Below are positions 22,349-34,103 of a DNA stretch of 64,000 bases, piece after piece (positions within the stretch are counted from its first letter, which is position 1; every line of letters begins with the position of its first letter). Under the pieces are notes generated by a model, which did not search any database, was not told where the DNA came from, and worked only from the letters and a program-made list of their open reading frames with translations. The translations under genes and the position numbers were made by a program. The stretch comes from Siphonodentalium dalli (Eukaryota; Mollusca; Scaphopoda; Gadilida; Siphonodentaliidae): assembly GCA_032622095.1 (NCBI GenBank), contig CP136067.1, forward strand, positions 45,925,549 through 45,989,548, read 5' to 3'.

Positions 22349-22663
22349 ATGTCGTCACTCTTCCAAAAAGCACACGTGTTCGCGGACGTGTCAGGCACGA
22401 TGACTAACATGTTGATTGCAATTGGACGACCAATGAAAATTATCCACACGAAGTTTCTCTTGGACTGGATCCGTGCAATGTCTGACAGGTGTTTGTTCCG
22501 AGAAGAAATGAATTTGATTATAATACACTTAATTATAGTTGTCGAATACATGTATATCAGTGTAATATACCCACTAGCTTTAAAACAACGTACATCAGCA
22601 TGCTATCCGCTGAGTAGCCGGATAAATCTCTTGAAGAGTCGAAGTACACTAGTCGTTGACTGA
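22349..22663 (+). other. Unassigned 104-codon open frame
   Basis: The frame starts MSSLFQKAHVFADVSG. I recognise no domain. Its second half runs into the degenerate repeat that follows, which argues against a gene. Confidence 0.12.
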
Positions 22664-23125
22664 ATGTACTTCAGTATGATAACGATTATATCCGACGAAT
22701 GTATTTCAGAATTCTAGACTTAGTTGCAGAAGAAAGTATTTCAAAATAATGTACTTAGTAGCCGACTAGATGTATTTCAATGTGCTGCACTAGTCTTAGT
22801 GGCATCTGAAATGCATTTTAGTATGCTACTCATTGTAGCCGAATAATGGATTTCGGTATACTACATTTAGTAGCCAAATGAATGCATAACCAAATGATAT
22901 ACAACACATAGTTGCTGAATAAATATATTTCAGTTTGCTATACTTATTCATTCGGTATAGTAGGTGAAGAACATGTATTGCGATAGATGCTATACCAAGC
23001 TGAATGTATGCATGCCAGGTGTGTTATACTTGATCGCCGAATAAATCTATTTCGGTATGTTACACTTAGTGGCTGAAGATCTGCATTTCAGTGTCCTATG
23101 CTTATTGAGTGACGATATGCATTTC
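22600..23125. repeat. Strongly diverged tandem repeat, about 40-45 bp
   Basis: A recurring pattern of GTAGCCGAAT, ATGTATTTCAGTATGCTA and CACTTAGT, about twelve times with many substitutions and length changes. An old minisatellite. Confidence 0.7.
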
Positions 23126-24298
23126 ATTACGAATAGTTCACAGTGCAATTGTCCATAAATGAGAAGACAATAATACCAATTGAACTTTCTCCCCAAAGTC
23201 CTCGTCAAAAGACCAGTAAATACCACACACATTATACTCTGTAAACCTTGGGCACATCTATTATACATAGCTGTACGCCACGGCGCGGAAATCGGATAAA
23301 CGGAATGTATTAATGACGGTGTCAAGACTCCTCAGTAAAACACAGTATTATCGCATTAAGTCGTAGCTTGTAGCCTCTTTTGGTCGTATTTAGATAGCCT
23401 AGAGTATACCCCGCGCGGGATTAATCACGAGATTCGCGAGAAAGTCCGTGATTAGGCCACGGAATGCCTCAGCTCACCCACCAATTACCGCTGCTTATTC
23501 ATGATTGAATTCCTTTCATTGGGTTATATATTCCGCGACCTTTTCCATGCCCAGAATTAACTCCATATAACATGTAGATAAATCCCTACAAACAATTAGT
23601 CAGCAGTACAGTGGCAGTCAGAATTAACCACTTACATGCAGATACATCCCAACAAAAAATGTGTCCATGCTACAGCATCACCCAGAATAAAGTACTAACT
23701 TTAAAAAATATATAATGAACTATCAACGGTCATGTCTTAGTAAAATATGCCATGTCTTGACGAGACGACATTGCCAATGTTATATGTTAATATGTCTTGG
23801 AATGTTAAAATGTTTCGAATAATGCTCTGCCGAAAAGTGGACAACCGCGCCTGCAACACTTCTAAACGGCTAAACAGCATACTGTCACCAAGTCAAGAAT
23901 ACTACGATATTCATGAAATCGTCTTCTCAGATTTGAAGTAATGACGAATTATTTTAGGTAAACTTTCAGAAGTTAGCCACCTTTGTTCGTATTCAGAACG
24001 TATGTACAATTTCGGTGAGAATGTATACTATAGTATCGTCGCTTCATAGGCTAAAATATAGAACATGGATATTGTCCGTTTTTATTACCTGTAAAAAGTT
24101 TCCCCAAAAACCAACAGAAATATTTTCAGATAGATACAGACAAACATTGCGATATCCAAACGTTTTACCAACCATTTCTAATTATTTTGTCACAGAAGCC
24201 AAAACAATCCAACCCAACATATTTTAACACATTGTAAATATAGCTAAGATGAGAATATTTTGACATCGTTCAATTCAGTCGGTCACATGAGGTATATC
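23126..24298. other. Unassigned non-coding
   Basis: Short frames at 23047-23325 (minus), 23747-23941 and 24015-24227 show no motif. No repeat was recognised. Confidence 0.45.
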
Positions 24299-24302
24299 TT
24301 AA

Positions 24303-24682
24303 CCCTTTACCCAACAAACCGGCCAAAACCGGCCAAATAAAGCTTCAACAGCCTAAAATATCTTCGGTCTGTCTCAATAGAACCATACAAATATGGATAT
24401 CATTGGAACCGGCTCCTTGACCACATTGTGATAGTTACAGTTAGCCCTGTGCCAATGCATTCTCTTATATATGCGAGTCGACCATAGGTCGCCTCGCATA
24501 TATAAGAGAATGCATTGGCCTAAACAAATTTTTTTTTACCATTTTTTCTTACATTCTTTAACAATTTTATAATTTTTAATGTGTTAAGCCAATGCATTCT
24601 CTTATATATGCGAGGCGACCTATGGTCGACTCGCATATATAAGAGAATGCATTGGCACAGGGCCATTCTGTTGGGTAAAGGG
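24303..24682 (+). mobile_element. Two-hairpin TTAA MITE, copy D
   Basis: TTAA at 24299-24302 and 24683-24686. Both 69-bp hairpins are complete and the linker is close to copy A. Confidence 0.93.
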
Positions 24683-25024
24683 TTAAACCGTTAATTGTAC
24701 ATTCCAGTGCATCGCTCTCTGAAACCCAACAATTCTCTACCAATCACCCTCTTTCCGCTTTATACAACTTCCAATACTACTATATTTACCAATAGTGTTT
24801 TTTAGTTATTATATTCGCTCAAATTCATTCACAACTATTAATATGAATAACCTGATGGAATTGCATTGCCCATCCCATCTCGCGAGAAAGCAGAAAACAA
24901 ATATACGATAATTAAATACTAATTGCTTGATGCAACATTTCTTATCACCTATTCATTTAAATTGACGATTTAGAAGGACAACAACAGCAGTGTTGCGATG
25001 AAATATCAACATATCCTCGCTGAA

Positions 25025-25370
25025 ATACGCACATAATGGACTTATAATGTAAAATAGGAACATAATATGATTATTTTCGTCTCAAATAAGCAGTTAATGG
25101 ACACTTATCCGTTATTTAGTTTTATGACACGGATCACGTTGTAATCACATGTTAAAGAACGTGAACCTGAAAAGTCGTGAGTTGGCTTATGTTGTCATTG
25201 TGCATACATAATCTGCTTAGAACCGCCTCAATATGATTCGATTATGTGACTAAAATGTTCTCATTTTCAGCACATTATCGACTTAAAATGAGGCGTTTCT
25301 AAGCAGAATATCTACCTAAATAAAAGTTATATTATAAGCAAATAATGTGCTGGTTTTGGAGAGAACAGCC
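25025..25370 (+). repeat. Dispersed repeat Q, copy 2
   Basis: Homologue of 5225-5575. It contains the internal inverted pair TCTGCTTAGAACCGCCTCA and TGAGGCGTTTCTAAGCAGA, so this copy can fold. Confidence 0.65.
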
Positions 25371-25387
25371 TGGAAATATAGACAGAA

Positions 25388-25853
25388 CTATATTAACTGA
25401 TAGCAACGTCTTGATTTTCTTGAACGCTTGAACGCCTCCTGGTGGGATGGATTGGCGTTTGCAAGTCTAGCTGCAATGATACGTCGATTAAACGTTATAC
25501 ATTCTCGCGTTGTGGGGGTGTTAAGTAATTGTTCTGGTAAACGACTGATATAAGCACAATGCTTGATACCGAATCCGTTCAATAACATCATACTTTTTAT
25601 ATATTTGTTATATCTCACATATTGTAATGAGTCATGGAATAAATGATGCATGATATTGTTGTAAACTAAACAGTTTCCCATAATTTATCAATCTTACTGT
25701 TAGATTAGACGTTGGCACAATGACGCTCCGACGCTCTGCTAAGTTCGTATCCAAACGTCGTGCACAGTGAAACGACGTAGCCCCATAGAGCCAGTGTCTG
25801 TAGTCAAGCTTACTGTGTTCAAATGAAGAACGACACTTATGTAATGTTTGCAA
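25388..25853 (-). other. Overlapping minus-strand open frames, unassigned
   Basis: Two frames of 73 and 97 codons overlap by about 50 bp in different phases. Read together with a frameshift they would make about 150 residues, rich in Arg/Lys near the C-terminus (KRSRKSRR). I cannot name a family. It could be a decayed exon or chance. Confidence 0.15.
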
Positions 25854-25859
25854 CGCATC

Positions 25860-26860
25860 GGTAACCGGAGATTAATTTAACACCAAATTAATGTTATCTG
25901 AAGGCAGGTAATCACAGGGGAGACGGATCCTGTATCTATCGCTGATCCAGTTCTAAGCACAATGTTTGTTTCACCGCGGCCATACAACCTCACAACCCCG
26001 CACCGCCCATCCCGCCCATAACCATTAACTGAACAATTAAACACCCTCCACTGAAATATTGAATATTTGAAACTCGTAACAGCCAATTTTCTTGATCGAA
26101 AATTGTATTATTGCTCGGCCGTTGGCTTCGTGTGAAACGTATATATGATAAGTGCAGCTGTTTGACAGAAAATAGAACGGTTGCTTGCATTTAAATCGGA
26201 CACGTAAGCCATACACGCCAACTGTATATATCTTCTAACGCTGTCAACTGCTCTTACAGTGTCGACTGTATTAATTACGGCGTCAAAGCTATCAACGATC
26301 GATTTATGAGGAAATCTTCCTCACAGAGAGCTTCGATAGAGCGAAGAGTCGAACGAAAGATTTGCTGTGTGCAACACTGACATCCGACAATCTAGAGTTA
26401 CCGCTCTTCTTACTCAAAACCGAAGATTGATGTCAACAACAGTTGTTACTGCGGGCTTTGCGGGAATGGTGCAATGTGATAATCAGTGTTCATTCGTTGT
26501 CAAGAGATCTCATTGTCCAAACGACTCATTGGCCTGAAATTCCCATTTTAGAAGGCTAATTGAGCAGAGTATCCATTGATTACGCCACATGTTTTGCAGT
26601 GCCATTTAATGTTAAATGTCATTAAGCGATGTGCGTCGGAAAACAGGTCGCCAATTCGTATATCACTAGAAGAATAGCGAAACCTATTAGAGATCTGAAG
26701 AAACAGAGCCATCTGTGTTCATTCCGTATCAAAGATCATGGTAGCATCGATTTAGCATTCTCCGCCTTAGAATCAGTCGGCGGGTGTTGTATCCCACCAA
26801 ATCCGCGTGTTTAGAGTGGTCGTAACGATCAGAACGTTGGACAAACGAAACACAAAATAA
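25860..26860. other. Unassigned non-coding
   Basis: No gene or repeat recognised. Confidence 0.45.
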
Positions 26861-26864
26861 TGAG

Positions 26865-27121
26865 CTCTTTCTATACTAAATACTCATCGACGAGTAGTTA
26901 TCCCATAGGAAATGTTCAGAAAATAAGTTCAACAAACTTCGGTCGTTTGCTGAACTTATTTTATGAACATTTCCCCACCCAAGAATAGGAATCCTTCTGC
27001 ACTTGTATTATCTGTTTCCCATACTGTCGTCTGCCAATTTATCATGAACACCATTCCAAATGAATAATAGACCTGTAAACTTCTAAAACTGAATCGGAGA
27101 ATCAATTCAGTATAGAAACGG
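26865..27121 (-). mobile_element. Family X MITE, copy 4
   Basis: TTAA at 27122-27125; the left flank is eroded to TGAG. It contains the full family hairpin: AAGTTCAACAAAC pairs with GTTTGCTGAACTT around CGGTC. It also contains CTGAATCGGAGAATCAATTC. Confidence 0.8.
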
Positions 27122-27208
27122 TTAACACGGGAATGATTCCCTCTATCCATATACATGTTACATGGATATGTTCTCCATCATGTGTGTATATATACGTTGA
27201 TGTGAAAA

Positions 27209-27450
27209 CCCTGTGCCAATGCATTCTCTTATATATGTGAGTCGACCATAGGTCGCCTCGCATATATAAGAGAATGCATTGGCCTAACAAATTTGTATTA
27301 TTTTTTTATAATTGTTAAAAAAAGTTAGGAAAGAATGAAAACAATGATAAAAAAATGTTAAAGAATGTAAGAAAAAATGATGAAAATTGATAAAGAGTGT
27401 AAGAAAAAATGATAAAAATTGAAAAAGAATGTAAGAAATAAATGATAAAA
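27209..27450 (+). mobile_element. Solo hairpin cassette with expanded linker
   Basis: CCCTGTGCC leads into one 69-bp hairpin (27215-27283). Then comes AT-rich linker sequence in which a 32-bp unit (AAAGAATGTAAGAAAAAATG plus AAAATTGA) is repeated about three times at 27359-27450. No TTAA-type CCCTTT ends and no second hairpin are present. It is either a truncated element or a cassette inserted alone. Confidence 0.8.
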
Positions 27451-27660
27451 AATTACGTCTATTCGCCTTAATTACCGTCGTTATCTGTATCTATATAGTC
27501 TATGATGCCCTCTTCAAATGTAACCGATTGTATATACTGCATACACGTGCAATATATGAAGGTCACGAGGACGAACATATAATCCTAACGTCAAATAGCG
27601 GTATCTCTCCGTAACGTTAACCACATCGTTCAACAAAATAACATTGTAACTATCATTACA

Positions 27661-28125
27661 ATGCATAGTGGAACATGTACATGTATATACAGCGAACACT
27701 GTACATCGTTGTCGCCTGCATTGACTGAATCAGAATATCACATCGGGAGGAGTAGACTCACGAGTCTTAGCAAACGTCGCTGGTATAAATGGGCCCAATT
27801 AATCATTACTATGCCAAATGGATACTCCCACCAAGCTATAAATTTATTTATTATCCATACATTAACTAACACTAATTGGGCAAAGCCGTCATATGATAAT
27901 CCGGGGAAAAGTAGTATTGCATTCCCGAAAATTTCACCGATTCATTTGGCAAGAGAGTTACTTCGTGACGTCACGGAGTCAATATATGAGTCCAATATGA
28001 CTTTTTTAGCGCAATACTCTGGTGGATTTAGCAGATGTTTCACTTCAGCATTGAGGTTTTTTTTTCACTTCCGTGTTTACTGTTCCAAATCATGCTTTCT
28101 GGTGATAAAATACAGGCTTTTATAG
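27661..28125 (+). other. Unassigned 154-codon open frame
   Basis: The frame starts MHSGTCTCIYSEHC. Several basic residues are clustered (SKRRWYKWAQ) and a Phe-rich patch lies near the end, caused by a T run at 28061. No domain was recognised. TGACGTCA-like words lie near its end (27967) and downstream (28386). Its length is only slightly beyond chance for AT-rich DNA. Confidence 0.15.
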
Positions 28126-28164
28126 AGAATCACATGTTGTACACAACATTATATAATAACTTTG

Positions 28165-28355
28165 TGATATTGGAATGGTCTATTATTCATACGAAGGGGT
28201 GTTCAGACAGAAAACATATAATACAAGAGCATACGGATTCTGATTCACTGTTGCGAAATGTGTAAATAATAGGTTTAACTGGTCGTTTGTTGAACTTATT
28301 ATCTGAACATTTCCCGAGGGAAGTACTCGTCAATGAGTATTTATTAAAGAAAGCG
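28165..28355 (+). mobile_element. Family X MITE, copy 5 (5' truncated)
   Basis: The right end is complete, TTTATTAAAGAAAGCG before TTAA (28356-28359). It also has GTCGTTTGTTGAACTTATTA and GAACATTTCCCGAGGGAAGT. The left end is not recognisable. Confidence 0.75.
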
Positions 28356-28359
28356 TTAA

Positions 28360-29970
28360 TTATAAGTATTATGCTGACTTACTCGTGACGTCACGTATGA
28401 TCATATTGACCTCTGTGTTTGTGTTCGTGGTGAATAGCGGAATTTAAATTCAGCTGCTGTTCCATCTAAGCCCACGTTATCGTGGGACTCTTGTCACCTG
28501 ATTCGTGGTTCCTGCAATATAATAAACATACGTAGGGTTACGACGAGTAGCTTAAGTCCTTTTGAGGTTCCAGACTACAATAACTATGCCAAGATTATAC
28601 ATTTCACCGTTAAATGATTGACTTATTGGGGTTTAATGTCGCTTTCACCAACTAAGGCTATATCACGACATTGCCAGATTTAGTGGTGGAGGAAATCCGT
28701 CCACTTACGGCTAACCTAACAGTGATTTCATTGGCTGATAAACTCAATGAACCATGTGCGGCAAACCACCGGCCATCGACGAGTAACTGGCAACACCACA
28801 GGTAACGATTTCGAGTTACAAAGTCCACGATGGAAACATGCGGACTTGAACCCTTATCGCCAGCGATGGAGGGCGAAACGGCTTGGAGTCAAGTTGTACC
28901 CCAAGCCGATTGAGCCACTGAGGCCCTTCACCGTTAAATCGTGCTCTGATAATTGTAGGAATGAGTTACATGTACGATGCACTAACACTTGTTATTTTTA
29001 AAGAATGGTCAAGCTAGTGATGACTAGCCCAGGGATAACAAGAGTTAAGCTATGTTGAATTCTAAATACAGTACTTCAATTGCCCACAACGGAGGTGGGG
29101 CATTGGGTCTGTATTATAACGCGTAATTAGAAATGAGAACTGGTTTGTGCAATCCAATGGTGCACACATAAATGGGAAGTGTCGCTTACAATGGTGTCAA
29201 GCGCGGTCTATGCTGCTAAATGTCTACAACAAATACATATTTATCCTAACACGTGCACTTCTTTACAGAAACTTCGAAACATCCTGTATGCACCCGAAAT
29301 GTTGGGGATTTCCCCAATATCAAATGGCCAATCATGTGTGAGTGTGAGACCCGATTACCAAATAACAACACAATCTTATACATATCTTCGTGCAAATACA
29401 CGTAGGTTCATATTGGACATACATATACACATATGTGAGACTCGAGTGTCCAGATCACTCGTGTGATTGTTCAGAAGTTCGTGCAATGTCAGCAGATTGT
29501 AGTTTACCAACGTTGTAACAAGGCCATTTGGCACCAAAAAGGTTCGGATACCAACATCTAAGTGTACTCTCCAATCAAGTTCACTAGCTACCTCTCTGAT
29601 GTGGGTCAAATGTGACTTCGTCAGTTTTCCTTTGGTCGATAACTAGATAAAACGACCGTTAGTGATTGGCACGTGCCTATTAAGCTCCAGTACTCTGTTC
29701 ACATAAATGAGCGTGGTAGCCTTCCCACAACGAGTGTGCTATGGTTACTAAGTTCTCGAGCACTTGGTCTTCCGCTGTCTGTATTCGAATGCGTGTTATT
29801 CTGCGTTCGCGAACACAGAGACCACCAAGACGTGACCTGCGAAGTTGCGAACATGTTCTTGTTGATTCGAACACACGGGAACAGACTGCGAACAGACCAA
29901 GAACACGTTCGAGGAACAAAATCCAAGACACGTGAACATGACGTCACGTTGTCCCCGGCACCTGGTCTTG
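28360..29970. other. Unassigned non-coding
   Basis: Several frames of 60-114 codons overlap in both strands at 29670-30140, which is normal for a locally GC-richer patch. None carries a motif. Palindromic TGACGTCA occurs at 28386 and 29940. Confidence 0.45.
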
Positions 29971-29974
29971 GTAA

Positions 29975-30230
29975 ATAGTCGTTCGCGAACATAGAAGAAC
30001 ACAGATTCGAATACACCCTTTAGGTCGATGTGTTTACATCGTCTGGGTTCAAACAAACCACAGTAAACTACGATCAAGAAAGCCAATAATGTGATATTGT
30101 ATATAGACAACACGATTGTTTTTATGTCTTTATTCCACATATATCCTGGGCATGTATAGATTTTCTATGGCGGTTATCGCGAACCATACGACACACGTTG
30201 AAGTCGTAAAACTGGCTATGGTAATTCTAC
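29975..30230 (+). repeat. Repeat V, diverged copy
   Basis: The stretch 30030-30230 resembles 31570-31720: both have TTTACATCGTCTGG, TCAAACAAAC, TATGTCTWTATT and GGGCATGTAT. The first 35 bp (TTCGCGAACATAGAAGAACA) are the inverse of 45150-45185. An old dispersed repeat. Confidence 0.5.
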
Positions 30231-30470
30231 ACACTGAGGTTTCGTTCAACTTTTGAGCACGGGATAGTGACTACAGCATATTAAGATGACTACCCTATCG
30301 TACTAAGAGCACACGATATACGTTTATCGTATGACCGCAGAATTACGGCATTAAGGCATTTTCATCAACTATTTGAGGATCCAAAAACAGCCGGTCTGGA
30401 AAATATGTTCCGTTTCATATAAGGGCCAATGTGAGTCTCATATCGGAAAACATTCTCCCCAACCAGAGAC

Positions 30471-30598
30471 GTAGATATATCGGGTATGGGGATGGGGCAG
30501 CCGTAGATATATCGGGTATGGGGATGGGGCAGCCGTAGATATATCGGGTATGGGGATGGGGCAGCCGTAGATATATCGGGTATGGGGATGGGGCAGCC
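30471..30598. repeat. Perfect 32-bp minisatellite, four copies
   Basis: Four identical units containing ATATATCGGGTATGGGGATG, with no mismatch that I can see. The array is therefore very young or an assembly-sensitive locus. G runs spaced every few bases could form G-quadruplexes on the plus strand. Confidence 0.97.
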
Positions 30599-30599
30599 G

Positions 30600-31330
30600 T
30601 TTTCTAATTCTAACTCCACATATCTCCCTTCCTGACTAGAGCAATAATTATAAATTATGGGGAATATAATTTTCACTCACTTGGGCTTGAATATTTCAAC
30701 TAGCACACAAGTTTCCATTTTGCCGGAAACTGCTAACCTTATACTCCCTCTAACTGAATAGTTTTCAACGTATAGCTATTTCAGTTTACAATTGACTAAA
30801 TTAGAAAAAAATTAAAGTCTGCTTTATAAAACAATATACCTTTCACAATATAAGCTGTCTGGAAAGTTGGCCAAGCTTCCATCTAATTTTCACTCTGAAA
30901 CTTATAACCGCTTTTTCCAAGCATGAGATTTCCAAATATTCCATATTACATACCATTTGGAAGAGGAACCAAACATATACATATTCAACCGGAATATGGA
31001 GCAGCTGTGGCATAGGGGTGTCCATCGAGTGACAGATATTCTCAGATTCATAGCATGACTTTCCCCTTTATTTACCACAGACTGCATCATAATTCACAAC
31101 TAAAATAGAGTGATTCCCCTTCCATTGAGAATATAGACTGGCAGTACATACCAGATCGAAATTAAGCACAGAATACACGTCGTACCTTTAGAAAAACAAC
31201 ATGTTCACAGTTTATTTGACCGGATATGTTGATAATACAGTGTTTTGGAGCGTCCTCTTTCAAATGGAATATATTATGGAATGTGTTTTATATAATGTGA
31301 TCTGAAAATTAAATTTCACACATTTTGACT
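30600..31330. other. Unassigned non-coding
   Basis: AT-rich with short frames only. Confidence 0.45.
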
Positions 31331-31339
31331 CAGATGTGG

Positions 31340-31500
31340 GATGGGATCATCCTGTCGATGCGCTAGTATCACAAGTTAACTCACAACAACGCTCAGTCGA
31401 TTTTCAATATAAATCTGTCTGAATTGATGTCATATCAGGAATGACTTGGCCCGGGGGAAATTAAATCAGAAAGTTTCAGATATGACACCAAAGTGAAAGC
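31340..31500 (+). repeat. Local duplicate of 31880-32045
   Basis: Shared runs are GGGATGGGATC, CACAACAAC-CTCAGTCGAT and TTCAGATATGACWCCAAAGTGAAAG. The reading frame that is open in the right copy has stops here. Confidence 0.75.
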
Positions 31501-31509
31501 CAGCAAACA

Positions 31510-32061
31510 TTGTTGATTTGTGTAATCTTCTTTGCGCTCGTTCGCCCTGGATCATGGTCTTCAGTCAGTGTTATTAAGTCGGGGTCTTTACATCGTCTGG
31601 AATCAAACAAACGACTGTTCACTGTGTTCCAAAAACATAATATGTTTGCGTGTATGTCTATATTGCATACGTTACCCGGCATGGGCATGTATTTCCTGGA
31701 GTTGGTGAAAACTGACGCCGAAAAATATATGAACTGGAGGTTTCTTTTAGCTTTTGATAAGCGGTATTATTGTCTACAAGATTGTCTACAAGATTGTCTA
31801 CAAGTGTTGCAAGATCATTCAATTCCTTATCGTAATGCTATTAACCGATGCATGGATTTTCCAACGATTCAACATTTTCACACTGGGATGGGATCTCCTA
31901 TCACCACGTCCATACACCAGCGTCACAACAACTCTCAGTCGATGGGCGATTTTGATATAAATTGGTGTGAATTGATGCCAGACAGGATTGAGTTGGCTCT
32001 TGTGAAATTGGGAAAGTTCAGATATGACTCCAAAGTGAAAGATAGTATCGCCCAGTGTTAG
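31510..32061 (+). other. Unassigned 183-codon open frame, longest in window
   Basis: The frame opens with a hydrophobic stretch (MLICVIFFALV) that could be a short signal-like segment. It contains CLQDCLQDCLQ, made by a 12-bp direct repeat, and ends near KLGKFRYDSKVKDSIAQC. I recognise no domain. Against a gene: its left third is related to repeat V (30030-30230) and its right third is duplicated at 31340-31500 with a broken frame. For: it stays open across 550 bp of fairly balanced composition. It could be a last exon or chance. Confidence 0.2.
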
Positions 32062-32294
32062 CTTGTGATAAACAAAGCTTTTGGTGAATATAACAACGCC
32101 GAGTTTAGGATCGTTCTCAACCGTGGTCATCGACTGGATATACATGTAATTATATGCTGTTGGTTATCCTGATGATTTGACTATGGTGTTGGTGGGCAGA
32201 GCCACAGTATTACTTTCACCCCGCAAACGAAGTTTTACTCGCTATATATAAATGGGTTCCGTCCGTCGGTCCGTCTAACAACATTAGAGCTTAA

Positions 32295-32788
32295 AGACAC
32301 GGTTGGCCTTGGCGGTGGGTATCCTGTGAAAATATCTCCACCCGTCAAAAACCGCCACAAACAGAAAGAACATCAAAATGTAGATAGATTTTGTCCGTAT
32401 ACAAATAAGAAATATCGCATAAACAGTATGTTATGGTCATATGTTTGACCATTGTTATGTAAACAAAAGCGTAAAAAGTTACTTTTCTGGTGTTTGTTTA
32501 TATTATGATGGTAAACATAAAGAGCGTTCTTTGTTGGTGAATACCTGATATGGAACTAATAAAGAGCGTTTATGCCATTTGTGTGTGATTAGCCAGTAGC
32601 ATTGTGCTGTCTTCTGTAACACAATCAGGCTGTTGCTTAGGTAAAATATAGTAGGTCTTTATGATAACATGCTGTTTACGCGATGGTCATGGTATATATG
32701 AACGGAACTGTATGCGTTTTACTGTTTTTCTGTTTACGGTGTTTAGAACAAATGTGAATATTTTCGACAATTAAGGCCGCACGTGCCT
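32295..32788 (+). mobile_element. Family W MITE, copy 2 (TTAA-flanked)
   Basis: TTAA at 32291-32294 and 32789-32792. The ends are AGACACGGTTGGCC and, inverted, AGGCACGTGCGGCC, with imperfect pairing continuing for about 65 bp (both arms share an AAAATATYCAC-like block and a run ending in AAACAG). The interior has two AAAGAGCGTT motifs. Homologous inverted copy at 12394-12861. Non-coding. Confidence 0.85.
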
Positions 32789-33089
32789 TTAATATCTCAG
32801 TCACCATTACGCCGGATTTGAACTATCTGTAGTATGCTCACCAACAGCACGAAGAAGGATATCCACATGGAACGAGTATCGGCCATTCATTTTCGCAGAG
32901 TTATGAACCTTAGAGTGAACTATTCATCGTGCCATATTTTCATCCCAATGCGTTTGAAGCTATGGTCATTAGCTAATGATGGTCCTAGGAATGATAATTA
33001 AGTTTTGATGTCATCCAATGGTGTAATTTAGAAAAATATTTACATTTGATGAGGGTAAAAACATCATGTAGTTACGGCATGGAGAAGAA

Positions 33090-33586
33090 GTAGGAGACTC
33101 TGTTCCTCTTTAATAGCTCATAGTCCCACTTTTTGAAGCCTGGTTGCAGTCCCTAATGGCACGAGGGAAGAAGAAGCTGAGCTGACTATAGTGCATGACA
33201 TAGGGCGGAATAGGTATTGAGATGGGTTGGTTTACAGTTCTGTGGAAAAGGAATAGGCGGGCTATCAGTCGATGTTGTTGCAGGGATGGTATAGTTCAGC
33301 TGGGTTGGAATAAGTTAGTGACGGTGTTTGGCTGACAGGAATAGTTATTTGCGATGAATCTTGCGCGGCTCTTTTCTGTAATTTCTTTGCAGGTGATATC
33401 TTTTTCCATATTGGAATCCCTGACAGTACATGCATAATCCAATTGAGGTATTACTTGTGTGACGTATGCCTGCTAATGAATTATTCGGCCACATTTACCA
33501 CAATTTTTCCGAATATGTTCTAAATTTAGTCTTGTTCGCTTTGCACATGGTTACTCCATGAAAGGGTTGAAGATAGTTCAATACCG
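33090..33586 (-). pseudogene. LINE reverse-transcriptase C-terminal part, decayed
   Basis: On the minus strand, from 33586 down, it reads YIGIELSSTLSWSNHVQSEQ, then AYVTQVIPQLDYACTVRDSN followed by MEKDI. Later come QQHRLIARLFLFHRTVN and FFFPRAIRDCN. These match, in order, the NPYLGVxLSSxLSWSxHV, LVRPQLEYAxxVWDP, RRLIARLxLFHKTVNG and FFPRxIRxWN landmarks of CR1/Jockey-like ORF2. Several stops and shifts are present. It continues the fragment at 34104-34440. Confidence 0.85.
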
Positions 33587-34103
33587 ATATATATTTACAC
33601 ACTAAGTGTTGTCATCACTAAATCCAGCATTCTGATTGGTCGGCGCCCACGTGGCTAGTTGCAGTTATTTCTCGGTGAATGCGTAACGCCTCATAACACC
33701 AAGCTAATAACACCATCGATACGTCATTAGGTTTGGAAAGACGAACGCGTAATGTTTTGGGCGCATTTGGACTCGCGCAGGATTGACTTAATACATCATC
33801 GTGTTTCAACATGAAGAGAAATTGTTCCTAATAACTTTTGCCAAGGGTGCTATTGGGTATTTTGGGCTGATCTTGTCACGATACACTTTTCGATTTAAAT
33901 ATATTTACAAAAGTGGCTTTTTCGCTAAATGTATATAAATATAAGGATTAACTGTCATGTGGACTATTTTTATGGAGATGTAACGGTGAGGTAAGTGGAC
34001 ATAACTTGTATCTAAAACCCTTCGGGTTTTACACAAGTTATGTCCACTTACCTCACCGTTACATCTCCATAAAAACAGTCCACATGACAGTTAATCCTTA
34101 TAT
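33587..34103. mobile_element. Composite insertion splitting the LINE relic
   Basis: The LINE frame stops at SVTDNPY (34104) and resumes with IGIELSSTLSW (33586), so everything between was inserted. The left part (33587-33938) has loosely inverted A/T-rich ends and no coding. The right part (33940-34104) is a near-perfect palindrome: arms of about 75 bp from ATATAAGGATTAACTGTCAT to CCGTTACATCTCCATAAAAA around a CCCTTCGGG centre. The target looks like TATA/ATAT, consistent with a TA-targeting element plus a foldback element. Confidence 0.8.

Noticed and set aside
30365-30676. 103-codon minus-strand repeat protein
   Set aside because: It is produced by the four perfect 32-bp units, which shift frame every copy.
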